From assembly GCA_018823795.1 (NCBI GenBank), contig JAHJGZ010000176.1, positions 1-39,763 on the forward strand: DNA of 39,763 nucleotides, given 5' to 3'. Below the pieces are notes generated by a model that made no database searches, was not told the origin of the DNA, and worked only from the letters and a program-made list of their open reading frames with translations. The position numbers were made by a program, and so were the translations under genes. This document shows positions 25,110 to 34,166 of the stretch, one piece after another; the stretch's first letter is position 1, and each line of letters starts with the position of its first letter. Source of the stretch: Candidatus Omnitrophota bacterium (GTDB lineage Bacteria > Omnitrophota > Omnitrophia > JAHJGZ01).

Positions 25110-26174
25110 ATGAGGAATAGAGAAACACAAATCGTTTCATTCGATGATGATAATATTGATGAGGAGATTGTAAAAGTTATTGCGGATGGACTTGCAAGTG
25201 GTAAAATACTCGCGTTTCCTACGGAGACCGTCTATGGCATTGGGGCGCTGGAGAATCAGCCAGAAGCACTTGAAGCTATTTATGAACTTAAAGGCCGTGC
25301 AGCCGCAAAGCAGCTAGCAGTCTATATTAATCATATAGATCAACTCAAAGTCTTGTCGTTAAAAGTTCCAAAGTGTTTTAATGAGTTATTCGATAGATTT
25401 TTACCTGGTCCTTTGACGGTAATTATCGCCTCAAAAGATGGTACCAAGCAAGGGATCCGGTACCCCGATTGTAATGTGCTCAGCAGGTTAATAGCACACT
25501 TGCCCGTATTCTTAAAAGGTACGAGTGCGAACGTAAGTGGTCAAGAGAGCATGACAACCGCACAAGAAGTATATGCAAAATTTAAGAACAGAGTAGATTA
25601 TATTATTGACGGAGGGAAGTGCGCATACGGCGTTGAATCAACCGTTCTTGATTTGTCGCAGCAACCGTATGTTTTTTTGCGAAAAGGGATGAAGTATTCT
25701 GAAATAAAACAATTTTTTATTGATAAACGTCTTGACTTCAAAACAAAGAAAAAGATTCTTGTTATTTGTACCGGAAATACGTGCCGGAGTCCTATGGTCA
25801 GTGGTTGGCTCATGCATACATTAAAAAAAAATAAAATGGACACGTTATTTGAAATAGATAGTTGTGGGATCTATGCCCCTTTTAGTATAGCCCCTTCTCA
25901 ACATGCGTTATCAGTTTTACAAGATGAAGATATCGACTTATCATGGCATCGCTCAAAATCAATGACAAAAAAATTGATCAACGATGCCGATAAAATTATC
26001 GTAATGACCGCTGATCACAAAATGGCAGTAACCGATTTGGTAAAAGATGCCGACGATAAAATATTAGTCTTTGGAATGCACGACCCGATGGGCAGAGGAA
26101 AAGCGTATTATGAAGAAACATTAGACTTAATAAAAGAGAAAGTTGAGGATAATTTTCAGTGGATCGTCGAATAA
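25110..26174 (+). CDS. Fusion of Sua5/YrdC threonylcarbamoyl-AMP synthase and low-molecular-weight protein phosphatase
   Basis: 354 residues in two domains. Residues ~15-205 are a YrdC/Sua5 (TsaC) domain with FPTETVYGIG (36-45) and TSANVSG (138-144), expected to make threonylcarbamoyl-AMP for tRNA t6A. Residues ~214-354 are an LMW phosphatase: P-loop CTGNTCRS (Cys220 to Ser227), general acid Asp325 in HDPMGRG. The P-loop has Thr four residues after the Cys, as in Bacillus YwlE, a protein-arginine phosphatase, where tyrosine-specific relatives usually have Ile or Leu. In Bacillus the two functions are separate genes near rpiB and glyA; here they are one chain, also followed by rpiB and glyA. 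The 3' end overlaps rpiB by 16 nt. Confidence 0.88.
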   Translation: MRNRETQIVSFDDDNIDEEIVKVIADGLASGKILAFPTETVYGIGALENQPEALEAIYELKGRAAAKQLAVYINHIDQLKVLSLKVPKCFNELFDRFLPGPLTVIIASKDGTKQGIRYPDCNVLSRLIAHLPVFLKGTSANVSGQESMTTAQEVYAKFKNRVDYIIDGGKCAYGVESTVLDLSQQPYVFLRKGMKYSEIKQFFIDKRLDFKTKKKILVICTGNTCRSPMVSGWLMHTLKKNKMDTLFEIDSCGIYAPFSIAPSQHALSVLQDEDIDLSWHRSKSMTKKLINDADKIIVMTADHKMAVTDLVKDADDKILVFGMHDPMGRGKAYYEETLDLIKEKVEDNFQWIVE

Positions 26175-26608
26175 TTATAGGAAGTGATCATGGTGGATAC
26201 GCATTAAAGACAGGTGTCGTTAAATTTCTTAAGAAAAAAGGGTTTGACGTTACCGACATTGGCACCAATAGTAATGAATCGTGTGATTATCCTGATTATG
26301 CTTTTAGTGCTGCAGAAAAAATAAGTACTGGTGAATTTAGCCGTGGAATTCTCATCTGCACAACAGGGATTGGTGTTTCAATCTGTGCAAATAAATTGGT
26401 CGGCATTCGTGCAGCATTGTGTACCTCTGTTGAGCAAGCTGAATTATCACGTAAACATAACGATTCCAACGTGTTAGCGCTTGCCGAAAAATTTACATCA
26501 TTAACCCGCGCGAACAAAATTTGTAACGTATGGTTGCGGACAGAATTTGAAGGCGGTCGGCATTACCGGCGAGTAAATAAGATAGCAACAAGGGAGCGAC
26601 GAACATAA
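26159..26608 (+). CDS. rpiB: Ribose-5-phosphate isomerase B
   Basis: Interconverts ribose-5-phosphate and ribulose-5-phosphate, feeding PRPP and so purine synthesis. 149 residues. GSDHGGY (Asp10, His11), the catalytic Cys67 in [14 protein letters not shown] and His100 in LSRKHNDSN are all present. The start is GTG at 26159, inside the end of the fusion gene (16-nt overlap), with GAGG about 10 nt upstream. Its stop shares one base with the glyA ATG (TAATG). Confidence 0.93.
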   Translation: MDRRIIIGSDHGGYALKTGVVKFLKKKGFDVTDIGTNSNESCDYPDYAFSAAEKISTGEFSRGILICTTGIGVSICANKLVGIRAALCTSVEQAELSRKHNDSNVLALAEKFTSLTRANKICNVWLRTEFEGGRHYRRVNKIATRERRT

Positions 26609-27876
26609 TGATGAAAAATTTACGAAGCATTGATAAAGAAGTTTACGCAGCTATTGTTTCCGAAATAAATAGACAGCACGACAATATCGAGCTTATTGCA
26701 AGTGAAAATTTTGTATCAATGGCGGTACTTGAAGCTCAGGGATCAGTGCTCACGAATAAATATGCCGAAGGGTATCCGTCGAAACGGTGGTATGGTGGAT
26801 GCGAGCATGTTGATGTGTGTGAAAAGCTTGCCATTGAACGTGCAAAAAAACTTTTCGGGGCAGAACACGCTAATGTACAGCCGCATTCAGGGTCGAGTGC
26901 CAACATGGCTGTTTTCTTTACGGCGCTTAATATGGGAGACACCGTACTTGCCATGAATCTTGCCCACGGCGGTCATTTAACACACGGGCATAAATTGAAC
27001 TATTCAGGAAAGTATTTTAATGTTATCCCCTATGGTGTGAGTACAAAAGATGAAATGATTGACTATGACGAATTGGAGAAATTGGCAACGACCCATAAGC
27101 CAAAACTCATACTTATGGGCGCGTCTGCATATCCACGTATTATTGATTTTGAACGATCGTCGAAAATTGCAAAAAGTGTCGGTGCCTATCTTATGGTAGA
27201 TATGGCTCATTTCGCTGGATTAGTTGCAGCAGGGCTGCATCCGAGTCCGGTTCCCTACGCCGATTTTGTTACGACCACAACACACAAAACACTTCGTGGG
27301 CCACGGGGAGGAATGATTCTCTGTAAGGCAAAATATGCAAAAGATATTGATATGAATATCTTTCCGGGAATACAGGGAGGACCGCTCATGCATGTTATTG
27401 CGGCAAAGGCCGTAGCATTTCATGAAGCATTGAAACCAGAATTTAATGACTATCAAAAGCAGATACTTGCTAATGCGAAATCTCTTGCAAAAGAACTGGC
27501 ATCTCGTGGTTTTCGGATTGTATCGGGCGGGACAGATAATCATTTAATGCTTGTAGACGTAACGGTAAAAGGTTTTAAAGGGAAGGAAATTCAGGAGTTG
27601 CTTGATAAAGTCAAAATTACGGTAAATAAAAACATGATTCCTTTTGACAAAGAGTCACCCTTTGTGACCTCCGGGATCCGGTTAGGTACCCCGAGTGTTA
27701 CGACACGAGGAATGAAAGAGGGTGAGATGGCAATTATTGCGGAATTTATTGATCAAACAATGGCTGCACCCAATGATGAAAACAATCTGAAGAACCTACG
27801 TCAAAAAGTAAAAAAACTGGTTGATCAATTTCCCCTCTATAACGACTTGCGGAACACTGTCAATACGAGTAATTAA
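26608..27876 (+). CDS. glyA: Serine hydroxymethyltransferase
   Basis: PLP enzyme converting serine and THF to glycine and methylene-THF, the main one-carbon source for purines and dTMP; glycine is also the PurD substrate. 422 residues. Landmarks are [10 protein letters not shown] near the N-terminus, [18 protein letters not shown] and the PLP-lysine motif [14 protein letters not shown], with the Lys after TTH. The rest follows the fold type I pattern to the C-terminus. AGGGAG lies 11 nt before the first ATG; a second ATG follows directly. The gene overlaps rpiB by one base and is followed 2 nt later by the deaminase gene. Confidence 0.96.
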   Translation: MMKNLRSIDKEVYAAIVSEINRQHDNIELIASENFVSMAVLEAQGSVLTNKYAEGYPSKRWYGGCEHVDVCEKLAIERAKKLFGAEHANVQPHSGSSANMAVFFTALNMGDTVLAMNLAHGGHLTHGHKLNYSGKYFNVIPYGVSTKDEMIDYDELEKLATTHKPKLILMGASAYPRIIDFERSSKIAKSVGAYLMVDMAHFAGLVAAGLHPSPVPYADFVTTTTHKTLRGPRGGMILCKAKYAKDIDMNIFPGIQGGPLMHVIAAKAVAFHEALKPEFNDYQKQILANAKSLAKELASRGFRIVSGGTDNHLMLVDVTVKGFKGKEIQELLDKVKITVNKNMIPFDKESPFVTSGIRLGTPSVTTRGMKEGEMAIIAEFIDQTMAAPNDENNLKNLRQKVKKLVDQFPLYNDLRNTVNTSN

Positions 27877-27878
27877 AA

Positions 27879-28349
27879 ATGACAAGACCGACCTGGGATG
27901 AATATTTTATCGAAATTGCTAATATTGTCGCAAAGAGATCTACGTGTATACGTCGTCATGTCGGTGCAGTCATTATCAAAGACAAGCGGATATTAACAAC
28001 CGGGTATAATGGTTCACCGAGCGGTCTGAAACACTGTGGAGATAGCGGGTGTCTTCGGGAAAAATTGAATATACCGGCGGGAGAACGGCATGAATTATGT
28101 CGGGGGCTTCATGCGGAGCAGAACGCCATTATTCAGGCATCCCTCCATGGAGTAAACGTCAAAGATAGTGTGTTATATTGCACCCATCAGCCGTGCATTA
28201 TTTGTGCTAAAATGATTATTAATGCCGGCATAAAGGAAGTTATTTTCGTCCAAGGATATCCCGATGACCTTGCACAACAGTTTTTAGACGAGGCAAAAGT
28301 TGTTGTCAGAAAAGTCGATCTTGAAAATACGATAAAGGAAACTGTATGA
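27879..28349 (+). CDS. Deoxycytidylate (dCMP) deaminase, ComEB type
   Basis: Zinc enzyme deaminating dCMP to dUMP for dTMP synthesis. 156 residues. The zinc site is visible as HAEQNA (His ligand, catalytic Glu) and HQPCIICAK (two Cys ligands). The extra N-terminal Cys/His-rich segment ([21 protein letters not shown]) is typical of dCMP deaminases that bind a second, structural zinc. It overlaps nrdR by 4 nt. With GlyA it supplies both substrates for thymidylate synthesis. Confidence 0.9.
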   Translation: MTRPTWDEYFIEIANIVAKRSTCIRRHVGAVIIKDKRILTTGYNGSPSGLKHCGDSGCLREKLNIPAGERHELCRGLHAEQNAIIQASLHGVNVKDSVLYCTHQPCIICAKMIINAGIKEVIFVQGYPDDLAQQFLDEAKVVVRKVDLENTIKETV

Positions 28350-28798
28350 AATGTCCTTTTTGTAAAAAAAAGAATGATAAAGTTATTGATTCGCGATTAG
28401 CAAATAATGGTGAGGTCATACGTCGTCGTCGTGAATGTTTAAAATGTAAAAGACGATTTACGACCTATGAGCATACTGAAGAGGCCCCGTTTATGGTAGT
28501 TAAAAAAGACCTGCGGCGGGAGCAATACGATCGGAAAAAAGCACTAGCGGGGCTCATTAAGGCATGTGAGAAACGGCCGGTTCCTTTAGAAGCGCTAGAA
28601 AAATGCGTCGATGAACTGGAAAAAATGCTGGAAGATACCTTCACGAAAGAAGTCCTTTCAACAGAAATCGGCGAATTTTTCATGCGAAGATTATCCGACA
28701 TTGATGAAGTTGCCTATGTTCGTTTTGCCTCAGTCTATCGTCAGTTTAAAGATATCAATCAATTTATGAGTGAATTAAAAATATTACTTGCCAAATAA
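28346..28798 (+). CDS. nrdR: Transcriptional repressor NrdR
   Basis: Represses ribonucleotide reductase genes when dATP is high. 150 residues. An N-terminal zinc ribbon (CPFC...CLKC, then KRRFTTYE) is followed by an ATP-cone starting near [20 protein letters not shown], the full family architecture. The ATGA overlap with the dCMP deaminase couples two genes that both act on deoxynucleotide pools. No NrdR-box pair or nrd gene was found in the window. Confidence 0.96.
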   Translation: MKCPFCKKKNDKVIDSRLANNGEVIRRRRECLKCKRRFTTYEHTEEAPFMVVKKDLRREQYDRKKALAGLIKACEKRPVPLEALEKCVDELEKMLEDTFTKEVLSTEIGEFFMRRLSDIDEVAYVRFASVYRQFKDINQFMSELKILLAK

Positions 28799-28814
28799 TC
28801 CTCACATAATTCCA

Positions 28815-31043
28815 ATGGGTAACAGTACAGAAAACATAACAGCATCAGACCGCACTGGCGGATATCAATTTGGAACATTTAAGGGTGTTTTTACACCAAG
28901 TATTTTAACAATTCTTGGTGTAATTATGTATTTACGGTTTGGCTGGGTTTTAGGAAATGTTGGATTAGTAAAAACATTACTCATTGTTACTATTGCGTCT
29001 GCAATAACATTTCTTACTGGCCTTTCCATCTCAGCGCTTGCAACCAATATGAAGGTGGGTGGCGGCGGAACCTATTTCATTATATCACGATCTCTCGGAA
29101 TAGAAACAGGAACAGCGGTTAGTCTGCCACTATATTTTGCTCAGGCTTTAGGGATATCTTTTTATATTGCGGGTTTTGCGGAATCGGTTATCGCATTGTA
29201 TCCTTTTTTATCCTATAAATTGGTTGCTGTTTGTACATTGGTATGTATCAGCGTAATATCATATATTTCTGCAAACATAGCACTCAAATTACAATTCATA
29301 ATTCTTATTCTGGTAATTTCTTCATTGGTATCGTTTTTCTTAGGAAAACCAATAGCGACAAGTGTTGAAAGTTCAATCCTAAGCATTCCTCATGTGCAAC
29401 CATTTTGGGTCGTTTTTGCGGTATTTTTTCCGGCGGTGACGGGAATTGAAGCGGGGCTGGCAATGTCAGGGGATTTAAAAAACCCTGCAAAATCATTACC
29501 GCTTGGCACCTTGGGTGCGATAATTGCGTCATATGCTGTGTACATGAGCATTCCAATTTTTCTCAATAAGGTTATTCCAGATCAGCGGGTCCTTTTAGTC
29601 AACTCATTTATAATAAAGGACGTTGCTGCGTGGGGAGGTTTAATAATCTTAGGCGTGTGGGGTGCGTCACTTTCCAGTGCCCTCGGAGGTCTGCTGGGGG
29701 CTCCACGAACATTACAAGCATTAGCGCGGGACAAGGTCTTGCCGTCGATAATTGGAAAAGGGTTTGGAAAGGGGGGAGATCCACGTATTGCAATTGTCAT
29801 TTCATTTTTTGTTGCATTTACCGGCATACTGCTTGGCAATCTCAATACAATCGCTCCGGTTTTAGCAATGTTTTTTCTCACCGCCTATGGTTTACTTAAT
29901 ATGTCTGCTGCGTTTGAAGGACTCATCGGAAGTCCGTCGTGGCGTCCGAAGTTTCGCATACATTGGGGATTTTCTTTTGCGGGTGCCTGTTGCTGCTTTG
30001 CTGTAATGTTCATGATAAATGCGGGAGCAACATTTATTGCAATTTTTGTTTCATGCTGCGTATATATCATAATAAAAAAAAGACGAATAAATACTTCATG
30101 GAGCGACATGCGGTACGGAATCTTAATGCTTGTTTTGTATTATATTATTCATCGTTTAGAAGACCGAAAACCTGACGAACGTACCTGGAGGCCAAATATT
30201 CTCGTGCTGAGCGGCCCACCGAAGGCACGCTGGCACTTAATAGAGCTTGCTGATGCAATTGCATGTAAAAGAGGTCTCCTTACAGTATCAACGATTGTAA
30301 CTGATGAAGTAAGTATGCATGAGCGGATAGAGAATATACGCGATTCACTGCGTCGATATATGAAAGAAAACGGCGTGCGGGCACTTATGAACGTGCATAG
30401 CGCCCCTGATATGTTAGGCGGCGCACAGGAGATGATACGAGCATATGGATTTGGGTCTGTATCGCCGAACACTATTATTTTGGGCGAGACGGAAAAAAGG
30501 GAAAATTTTATTCAGTATGCGCGATTGATATCGTTAGCACATAGACAAAAAAGGAATCTTCTTATTGTAAGAAACAGTGAAATCCAAGTGAAGCCGCATG
30601 AAAAATTACGAATGGAAATACTGTGGCGTGGAAAACAAAAAAATGCTGGGCTGATGCTTGCGCTTGCGTATCTTATAACAATGAGTTCAAAATGGGAAAA
30701 AACTAATCTTATTTTGAAAACGATTATTCAGGACCCGTCAAAAAAAGAGGAAACACTTAAAAACGTTTCTGCCTTTATAAAAGGACAACGAATCGATGCA
30801 CAGGCCTCAGTCATTGTTAATGATAAAAACGAGGATGTTTTTAACGTTATTAAGGATAGTGTAACAGATGCAAATCTCGTTTTTTTAGGTTTGAGACCTC
30901 CTGCGGATGATGAATCACCTGAAGAGTATAGCCGTTATTATGTTGATTTGCTTAACAAAACCGAACATTTTCCATCGACTATTTTGTCGCTTGCCTCTGA
31001 AGATATTGCGTTCAATCGCATCTTTTCACATCAGCAACAATAA
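28815..31043 (+). CDS. APC-superfamily transporter, SLC12 (cation-chloride cotransporter)-like
   Basis: About 742 residues. The N-terminal half begins with GTFKGVFTPSILTILGVIMYLRFGWVLG-type sequence, the recognisable first helix of SLC12 Na/K-Cl cotransporters, followed by about 12 predicted transmembrane helices up to about residue 440. The C-terminal ~300 residues are cytosolic, start near TWRPNILVLSGPP as in animal SLC12 proteins, and include alternating strand/helix units like a universal-stress fold. Ion selectivity cannot be told. The start is uncertain: the ATG at 28815 is preferred to a TTG at 28788 that lies within nrdR. It converges on the PpiD-like gene with 7 nt between stops. Confidence 0.85.
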   Translation: MGNSTENITASDRTGGYQFGTFKGVFTPSILTILGVIMYLRFGWVLGNVGLVKTLLIVTIASAITFLTGLSISALATNMKVGGGGTYFIISRSLGIETGTAVSLPLYFAQALGISFYIAGFAESVIALYPFLSYKLVAVCTLVCISVISYISANIALKLQFIILILVISSLVSFFLGKPIATSVESSILSIPHVQPFWVVFAVFFPAVTGIEAGLAMSGDLKNPAKSLPLGTLGAIIASYAVYMSIPIFLNKVIPDQRVLLVNSFIIKDVAAWGGLIILGVWGASLSSALGGLLGAPRTLQALARDKVLPSIIGKGFGKGGDPRIAIVISFFVAFTGILLGNLNTIAPVLAMFFLTAYGLLNMSAAFEGLIGSPSWRPKFRIHWGFSFAGACCCFAVMFMINAGATFIAIFVSCCVYIIIKKRRINTSWSDMRYGILMLVLYYIIHRLEDRKPDERTWRPNILVLSGPPKARWHLIELADAIACKRGLLTVSTIVTDEVSMHERIENIRDSLRRYMKENGVRALMNVHSAPDMLGGAQEMIRAYGFGSVSPNTIILGETEKRENFIQYARLISLAHRQKRNLLIVRNSEIQVKPHEKLRMEILWRGKQKNAGLMLALAYLITMSSKWEKTNLILKTIIQDPSKKEETLKNVSAFIKGQRIDAQASVIVNDKNEDVFNVIKDSVTDANLVFLGLRPPADDESPEEYSRYYVDLLNKTEHFPSTILSLASEDIAFNRIFSHQQQ

Positions 31044-31050
31044 ATCCTTA

Positions 31051-32634
31051 TTATTTATTTTCTTTTTGATTAGCCGGAAAGATTTTTATTTCCGCAGACC
31101 GCAAGATATCCGATAACTGTTGTTGAACGTCAACGATTTGCTTAAATTCCAATAATTGTTTTTTTATGTCATTACGTTGTGCTTCAAATTCTTCATCTGG
31201 TGGGTCTTCTATAGCGACTATTTGAGCAATGACGATGGAGTTATCATTTACGATAATCGGCATTGATATATGATCAATATTTTTATTCCACAGATGATCA
31301 AATACCGTGCTGGTTATCTGTTGATTAATAATAGTATTGTCACGGTATGAAAAAAAGTCGGTATCGGTTGATGATAGGTTATACTGTGTTGCGATTTCGT
31401 TAAAGGATGCGCCGGTATTTGCCATTTCAGTGCGAACCATCATAGCATGTTCTTCTGATAATTGTAAGGCAAGGTCAGCTTTTAACAAATTTTTTACTTT
31501 TTCTTCCGATTCGTTAAAATCGATAATAATCGGCTGAACAATACTTTGTAAGTGTATGAGAATAAAGCCGATAGACGTTTCAACTATATTTATTTTACTT
31601 GGCTCAAATTTGTTAAATACGTCTTCCAATCCTTGTGACCATCCGATTTTATCTCGAATTTCATCAATGGTTAAATGAGACGCGCCAAGAACAGTATAGC
31701 CAGTATTTGCCGCGACGTCAGATAATTGCGAGACGTTTGTGATCTGATCTTTGAATTCCTTTGCCTTATCATATGCGATGAGTCGTGCTTTTTTTCCTGT
31801 AACAATGTTTGATATAAGCTCTTTAAGAGAATCAAAACTAGGGATTTCAGCGGACGCATTGTCAGCAAGTCGATTTTTATTGTTTTCAAAAAATGACATA
31901 AGTTCTCCGTCACTGACGGTGACATCATTAAGAAACGTTTGTGGAGAAAAAACGATGTAATTGAATTTATATTTCTTTTTTGTTTTAAATTTTTCGAGAT
32001 GTTGCTGGTAGTAGGCGACCACGTCATCATTGGTGTACGATACGTTCTCAGCGAAATCGGCGGTACGTACAATAACATAGCGTAATTTTAACTTTCTTTT
32101 TTCTTTATAAAAATGTTCTTTTAGCTCATCATCCGAAACTGAAACAGACTTTTTTATTGAGTTAATAAGATTTCTAACGGTGAGCTCTTTTCGCACCCCT
32201 TCTTCGTATTGACGCAAGGATTGCCCCGTAACGTTTTTTATCCATCGCTCATACAACGAAGCATTAAAGCGACCGTCTGTACTAAATTGTTCCCGTCTAA
32301 CGATATCTGCTCGAATCTCATCATTAGTGACTTTAATGTTACGTTTTCGCGCTTCATGCAAGAATGCAATATGCTGAAATATTGAGTCGTCAAGCATAGC
32401 TTCATCAAAGTTAGGATTTTCACGTAGTAGATATTGCACTTTTGGCGAAAAATAAAGCATTTTATAGGTCTCATCATACGTTGCAGCGCTAATTTTCTTA
32501 CCGAAGATTTTCGCAACATAGTTACTTTGTCTCTGCCTGCTTAATAACGAGGTCCCGCCACCCCACAAGAAAATTACCGCACACACCGATACCCATGCAA
32601 TAGTTTTAGTCTTTTTTCTGAATAGATATAACAT
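31051..32634 (-). CDS. PpiD/SurA-like membrane-anchored periplasmic chaperone
   Basis: 527 residues. An N-terminal transmembrane helix (AWVSVCAVIFLWGGG, residues ~13-27) anchors it. A SurA N-like helical chaperone domain follows (residues ~40-190; FGKKISAATYDETYKML, RKRNIKVTNDEIRADI). Residues ~200-500 alternate parvulin-like and helical parts. The usual parvulin active-site signatures are hard to see, so prolyl-isomerase activity is doubtful, as it is for E. coli PpiD. It probably assists folding of envelope proteins, including the beta-barrels encoded in this window. The start has GGGGGT about 8 nt upstream. It is divergent from the coiled-coil gene across 230 nt. Confidence 0.78.
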   Translation of the reverse strand: MLYLFRKKTKTIAWVSVCAVIFLWGGGTSLLSRQRQSNYVAKIFGKKISAATYDETYKMLYFSPKVQYLLRENPNFDEAMLDDSIFQHIAFLHEARKRNIKVTNDEIRADIVRREQFSTDGRFNASLYERWIKNVTGQSLRQYEEGVRKELTVRNLINSIKKSVSVSDDELKEHFYKEKRKLKLRYVIVRTADFAENVSYTNDDVVAYYQQHLEKFKTKKKYKFNYIVFSPQTFLNDVTVSDGELMSFFENNKNRLADNASAEIPSFDSLKELISNIVTGKKARLIAYDKAKEFKDQITNVSQLSDVAANTGYTVLGASHLTIDEIRDKIGWSQGLEDVFNKFEPSKINIVETSIGFILIHLQSIVQPIIIDFNESEEKVKNLLKADLALQLSEEHAMMVRTEMANTGASFNEIATQYNLSSTDTDFFSYRDNTIINQQITSTVFDHLWNKNIDHISMPIIVNDNSIVIAQIVAIEDPPDEEFEAQRNDIKKQLLEFKQIVDVQQQLSDILRSAEIKIFPANQKENK

Positions 32635-32692
32635 GCGTCTACCCCCAAATCTTGAAAATGGTATATATCAAAGAGAATGATTATAATAGAAC

Positions 32693-32733
32693 AACTATCG
32701 ATAAACAAGGAATTATTTGATATATCGATAGTT
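32693..32733. promoter_or_regulatory. Inverted repeat in the divergent promoter region
   Basis: AACTATCGATA (32693-32703) and TATCGATAGTT (32723-32733) are perfect 11-bp inverted arms around a 19-nt spacer. Each arm contains the palindrome TATCGATA, and the two palindromes are 27 bp apart centre to centre. There is no T run. It may be an operator for one or both divergent genes. The rest of the 230-nt gap is AT-rich and holds no gene that I can support. Confidence 0.5.
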
Positions 32734-32863
32734 ACGACAAATATTTATATATAATTAATACGTTCAAAATACTTGCTTTTTAATACGTGATGTGATAGCA
32801 TGCTAAACTCGGTAACTGCTTATAAATGAAAAGGATAATTAAAGATAAGGGATAAGGTGGACC

Positions 32864-33733
32864 ATGAAAACAATCAAAATAATAACAATAATTCTCCTCG
32901 TTTTGAGTGTGCTGGCTTTTTTTCTCACTTTCCTGCTTTACACGACACGCGAAAACGAGAAAGAAAAACGATTAATTCTTGAAGAAAAAAATACGATTCT
33001 TATAGCAGAGAAAGATACGTTGGTACGGTCAAAGAGTACCCTTGAAGGAAAAGTTGCGACACTTGAAGGCAACGAAAAAGAAATTAATCGTAAACTTGCA
33101 AAATTAGAACAAGAAAATAATGCGGTAACTATTAAATATAAGGTATTAAGAAGCGAAAAAGATGAAGTAGTGGCAATGTTGACAGACATAAAGGCTGATT
33201 TGAAGGCTAAAACGGAAATATTTAACGATTTTAAGACAAAAACATCTGGCATCGTACGTGATTTTAAAACTAAAAATGACAAATTGTCGGCTTATGTTGG
33301 TGAACTTGAGTTGCGTTTACAATCGAGCGGCACCGTTTTTACACCCTTGTCAGAATTTAGCAATAAAGTATCGTTTGAGGCAACAATACCAGCACTAACG
33401 ACGATAGAGCCTTTAGTGGTTGAAACAATAGCACGTGAATCCAAATTAGAAACAAAAGACGTAGAGTTGCCCAAAGTAGTCGTAACACCAGAATTTGGCG
33501 AATTAACAGGGAAAATAATAGTCGTTAATAAAAAATATAAATTTTTTATTTGTAGCTTAGGACGCAAAGATAATCTAAGTATTGGGGATCATATTGGTGT
33601 TTTCCGTAACAATGAAATGTTAGTCTCTGCTAAGGTAGAAAAGATATATGATAACATTTCGGCGTGTGGCTTAACGGATGAAATTAAAGGGGATACGATT
33701 AAAGAAGGGGATATTATAAAGGTTCGAAAATAA
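32864..33733 (+). CDS. Membrane-anchored coiled-coil protein
   Basis: 289 residues. A single transmembrane helix lies at residues ~5-26, followed by a long charged coiled coil to about residue 150 (heptad-like units such as EKDTLVRSKSTLEGKVATLEG). After a Thr/Val-rich linker, the C-terminal ~75 residues form a small beta-rich domain (KIIVVNKKYKFFICSLG, SIGDHIGVFRNNEM, EGDIIKVRK). This domain resembles the FlgT C-terminal type of envelope domain found in many secreted proteins. Function is unknown; an envelope-spanning or scaffolding role is inferred. GGTGG precedes the ATG. The stop overlaps the start of a 31-aa ORF (TAATG). Confidence 0.7.
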   Translation: MKTIKIITIILLVLSVLAFFLTFLLYTTRENEKEKRLILEEKNTILIAEKDTLVRSKSTLEGKVATLEGNEKEINRKLAKLEQENNAVTIKYKVLRSEKDEVVAMLTDIKADLKAKTEIFNDFKTKTSGIVRDFKTKNDKLSAYVGELELRLQSSGTVFTPLSEFSNKVSFEATIPALTTIEPLVVETIARESKLETKDVELPKVVVTPEFGELTGKIIVVNKKYKFFICSLGRKDNLSIGDHIGVFRNNEMLVSAKVEKIYDNISACGLTDEIKGDTIKEGDIIKVRK

Positions 33734-33828
33734 TGAAATATCCACAGACGTTGATATTTGTTATTGTTTGTATATTGTTGATAGGAGTTATCTTGTTGCA
33801 ATTACTTGACTTGCTTAATTATTTGTAA
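33733..33828 (+). CDS. 31-residue single-span membrane peptide
   Basis: ATG at 33733 overlaps the previous stop by one base (TAATG). The product begins MKYPQTLIFVIVCIL and ends in DLLNYL, almost entirely one hydrophobic helix of about 20 residues flanked by a Lys and an Asp. The overlap suggests translational coupling to the coiled-coil protein, which also has one membrane helix. A strong terminator follows about 35 nt after the stop, so both genes seem to form one transcription unit. It is too short for routine gene calling. No named family is recognised. Confidence 0.5.
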   Translation: MKYPQTLIFVIVCILLIGVILLQLLDLLNYL

Positions 33829-33862
33829 AATTACAATTATATTCCGCATGTTATAGATATGC

Positions 33863-33899
33863 AAAAAGGGGTTATGATCAAAAATGACCCCTTTTTTTT
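33863..33899 (+). terminator. Strong intrinsic terminator
   Basis: AAAAAGGGGT (33863-33872) pairs with ACCCCTTTTT (33887-33896) around a 14-nt loop, followed by further T residues. It ends the coiled-coil/31-aa ORF unit before the next ATG at 33933. Confidence 0.92.
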
Positions 33900-33932
33900 A
33901 TTATTTAAAAATTACAAATAGAGGAGGGTAGT

Positions 33933-34163
33933 ATGAAAAAAATTATTTGTGCAATTATAATCGCTGGCTCATTATATTGTATTTACTCAGCGTATGCGTT
34001 ACATCCTGCGGAGAAATTACTCCAAGATGCACAGGAAAAAAAAGAAGTAGCAAGTAAAAATGTCTTAGATGAGGTTAGTGCAAAAGTGGACAAAATACTA
34101 GAGAATCAGCAAGTGATATTAAAGGAGATTAGCATATTAAAGATTCGTATTAGACGGGGATAA
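33933..34163 (+). CDS. Small exported coiled-coil protein
   Basis: 76 residues. A signal peptide (MKKIICAIIIAGSLYCIYSAYA) is followed by a mature part of about 54 residues that is nearly all helix-forming with heptad-like hydrophobic spacing (KLLQDAQEKKEVASKNVLDE, VDKILENQQVILKEI), ending in Arg residues. It could trimerise like small Lpp-type envelope proteins, although no lipobox is seen. GAGGAGGG lies close upstream. It is followed 3 nt later by aroA, with which it is probably co-transcribed; no functional link is evident. Confidence 0.65.
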   Translation: MKKIICAIIIAGSLYCIYSAYALHPAEKLLQDAQEKKEVASKNVLDEVSAKVDKILENQQVILKEISILKIRIRRG

Positions 34164-34166
34164 CGT

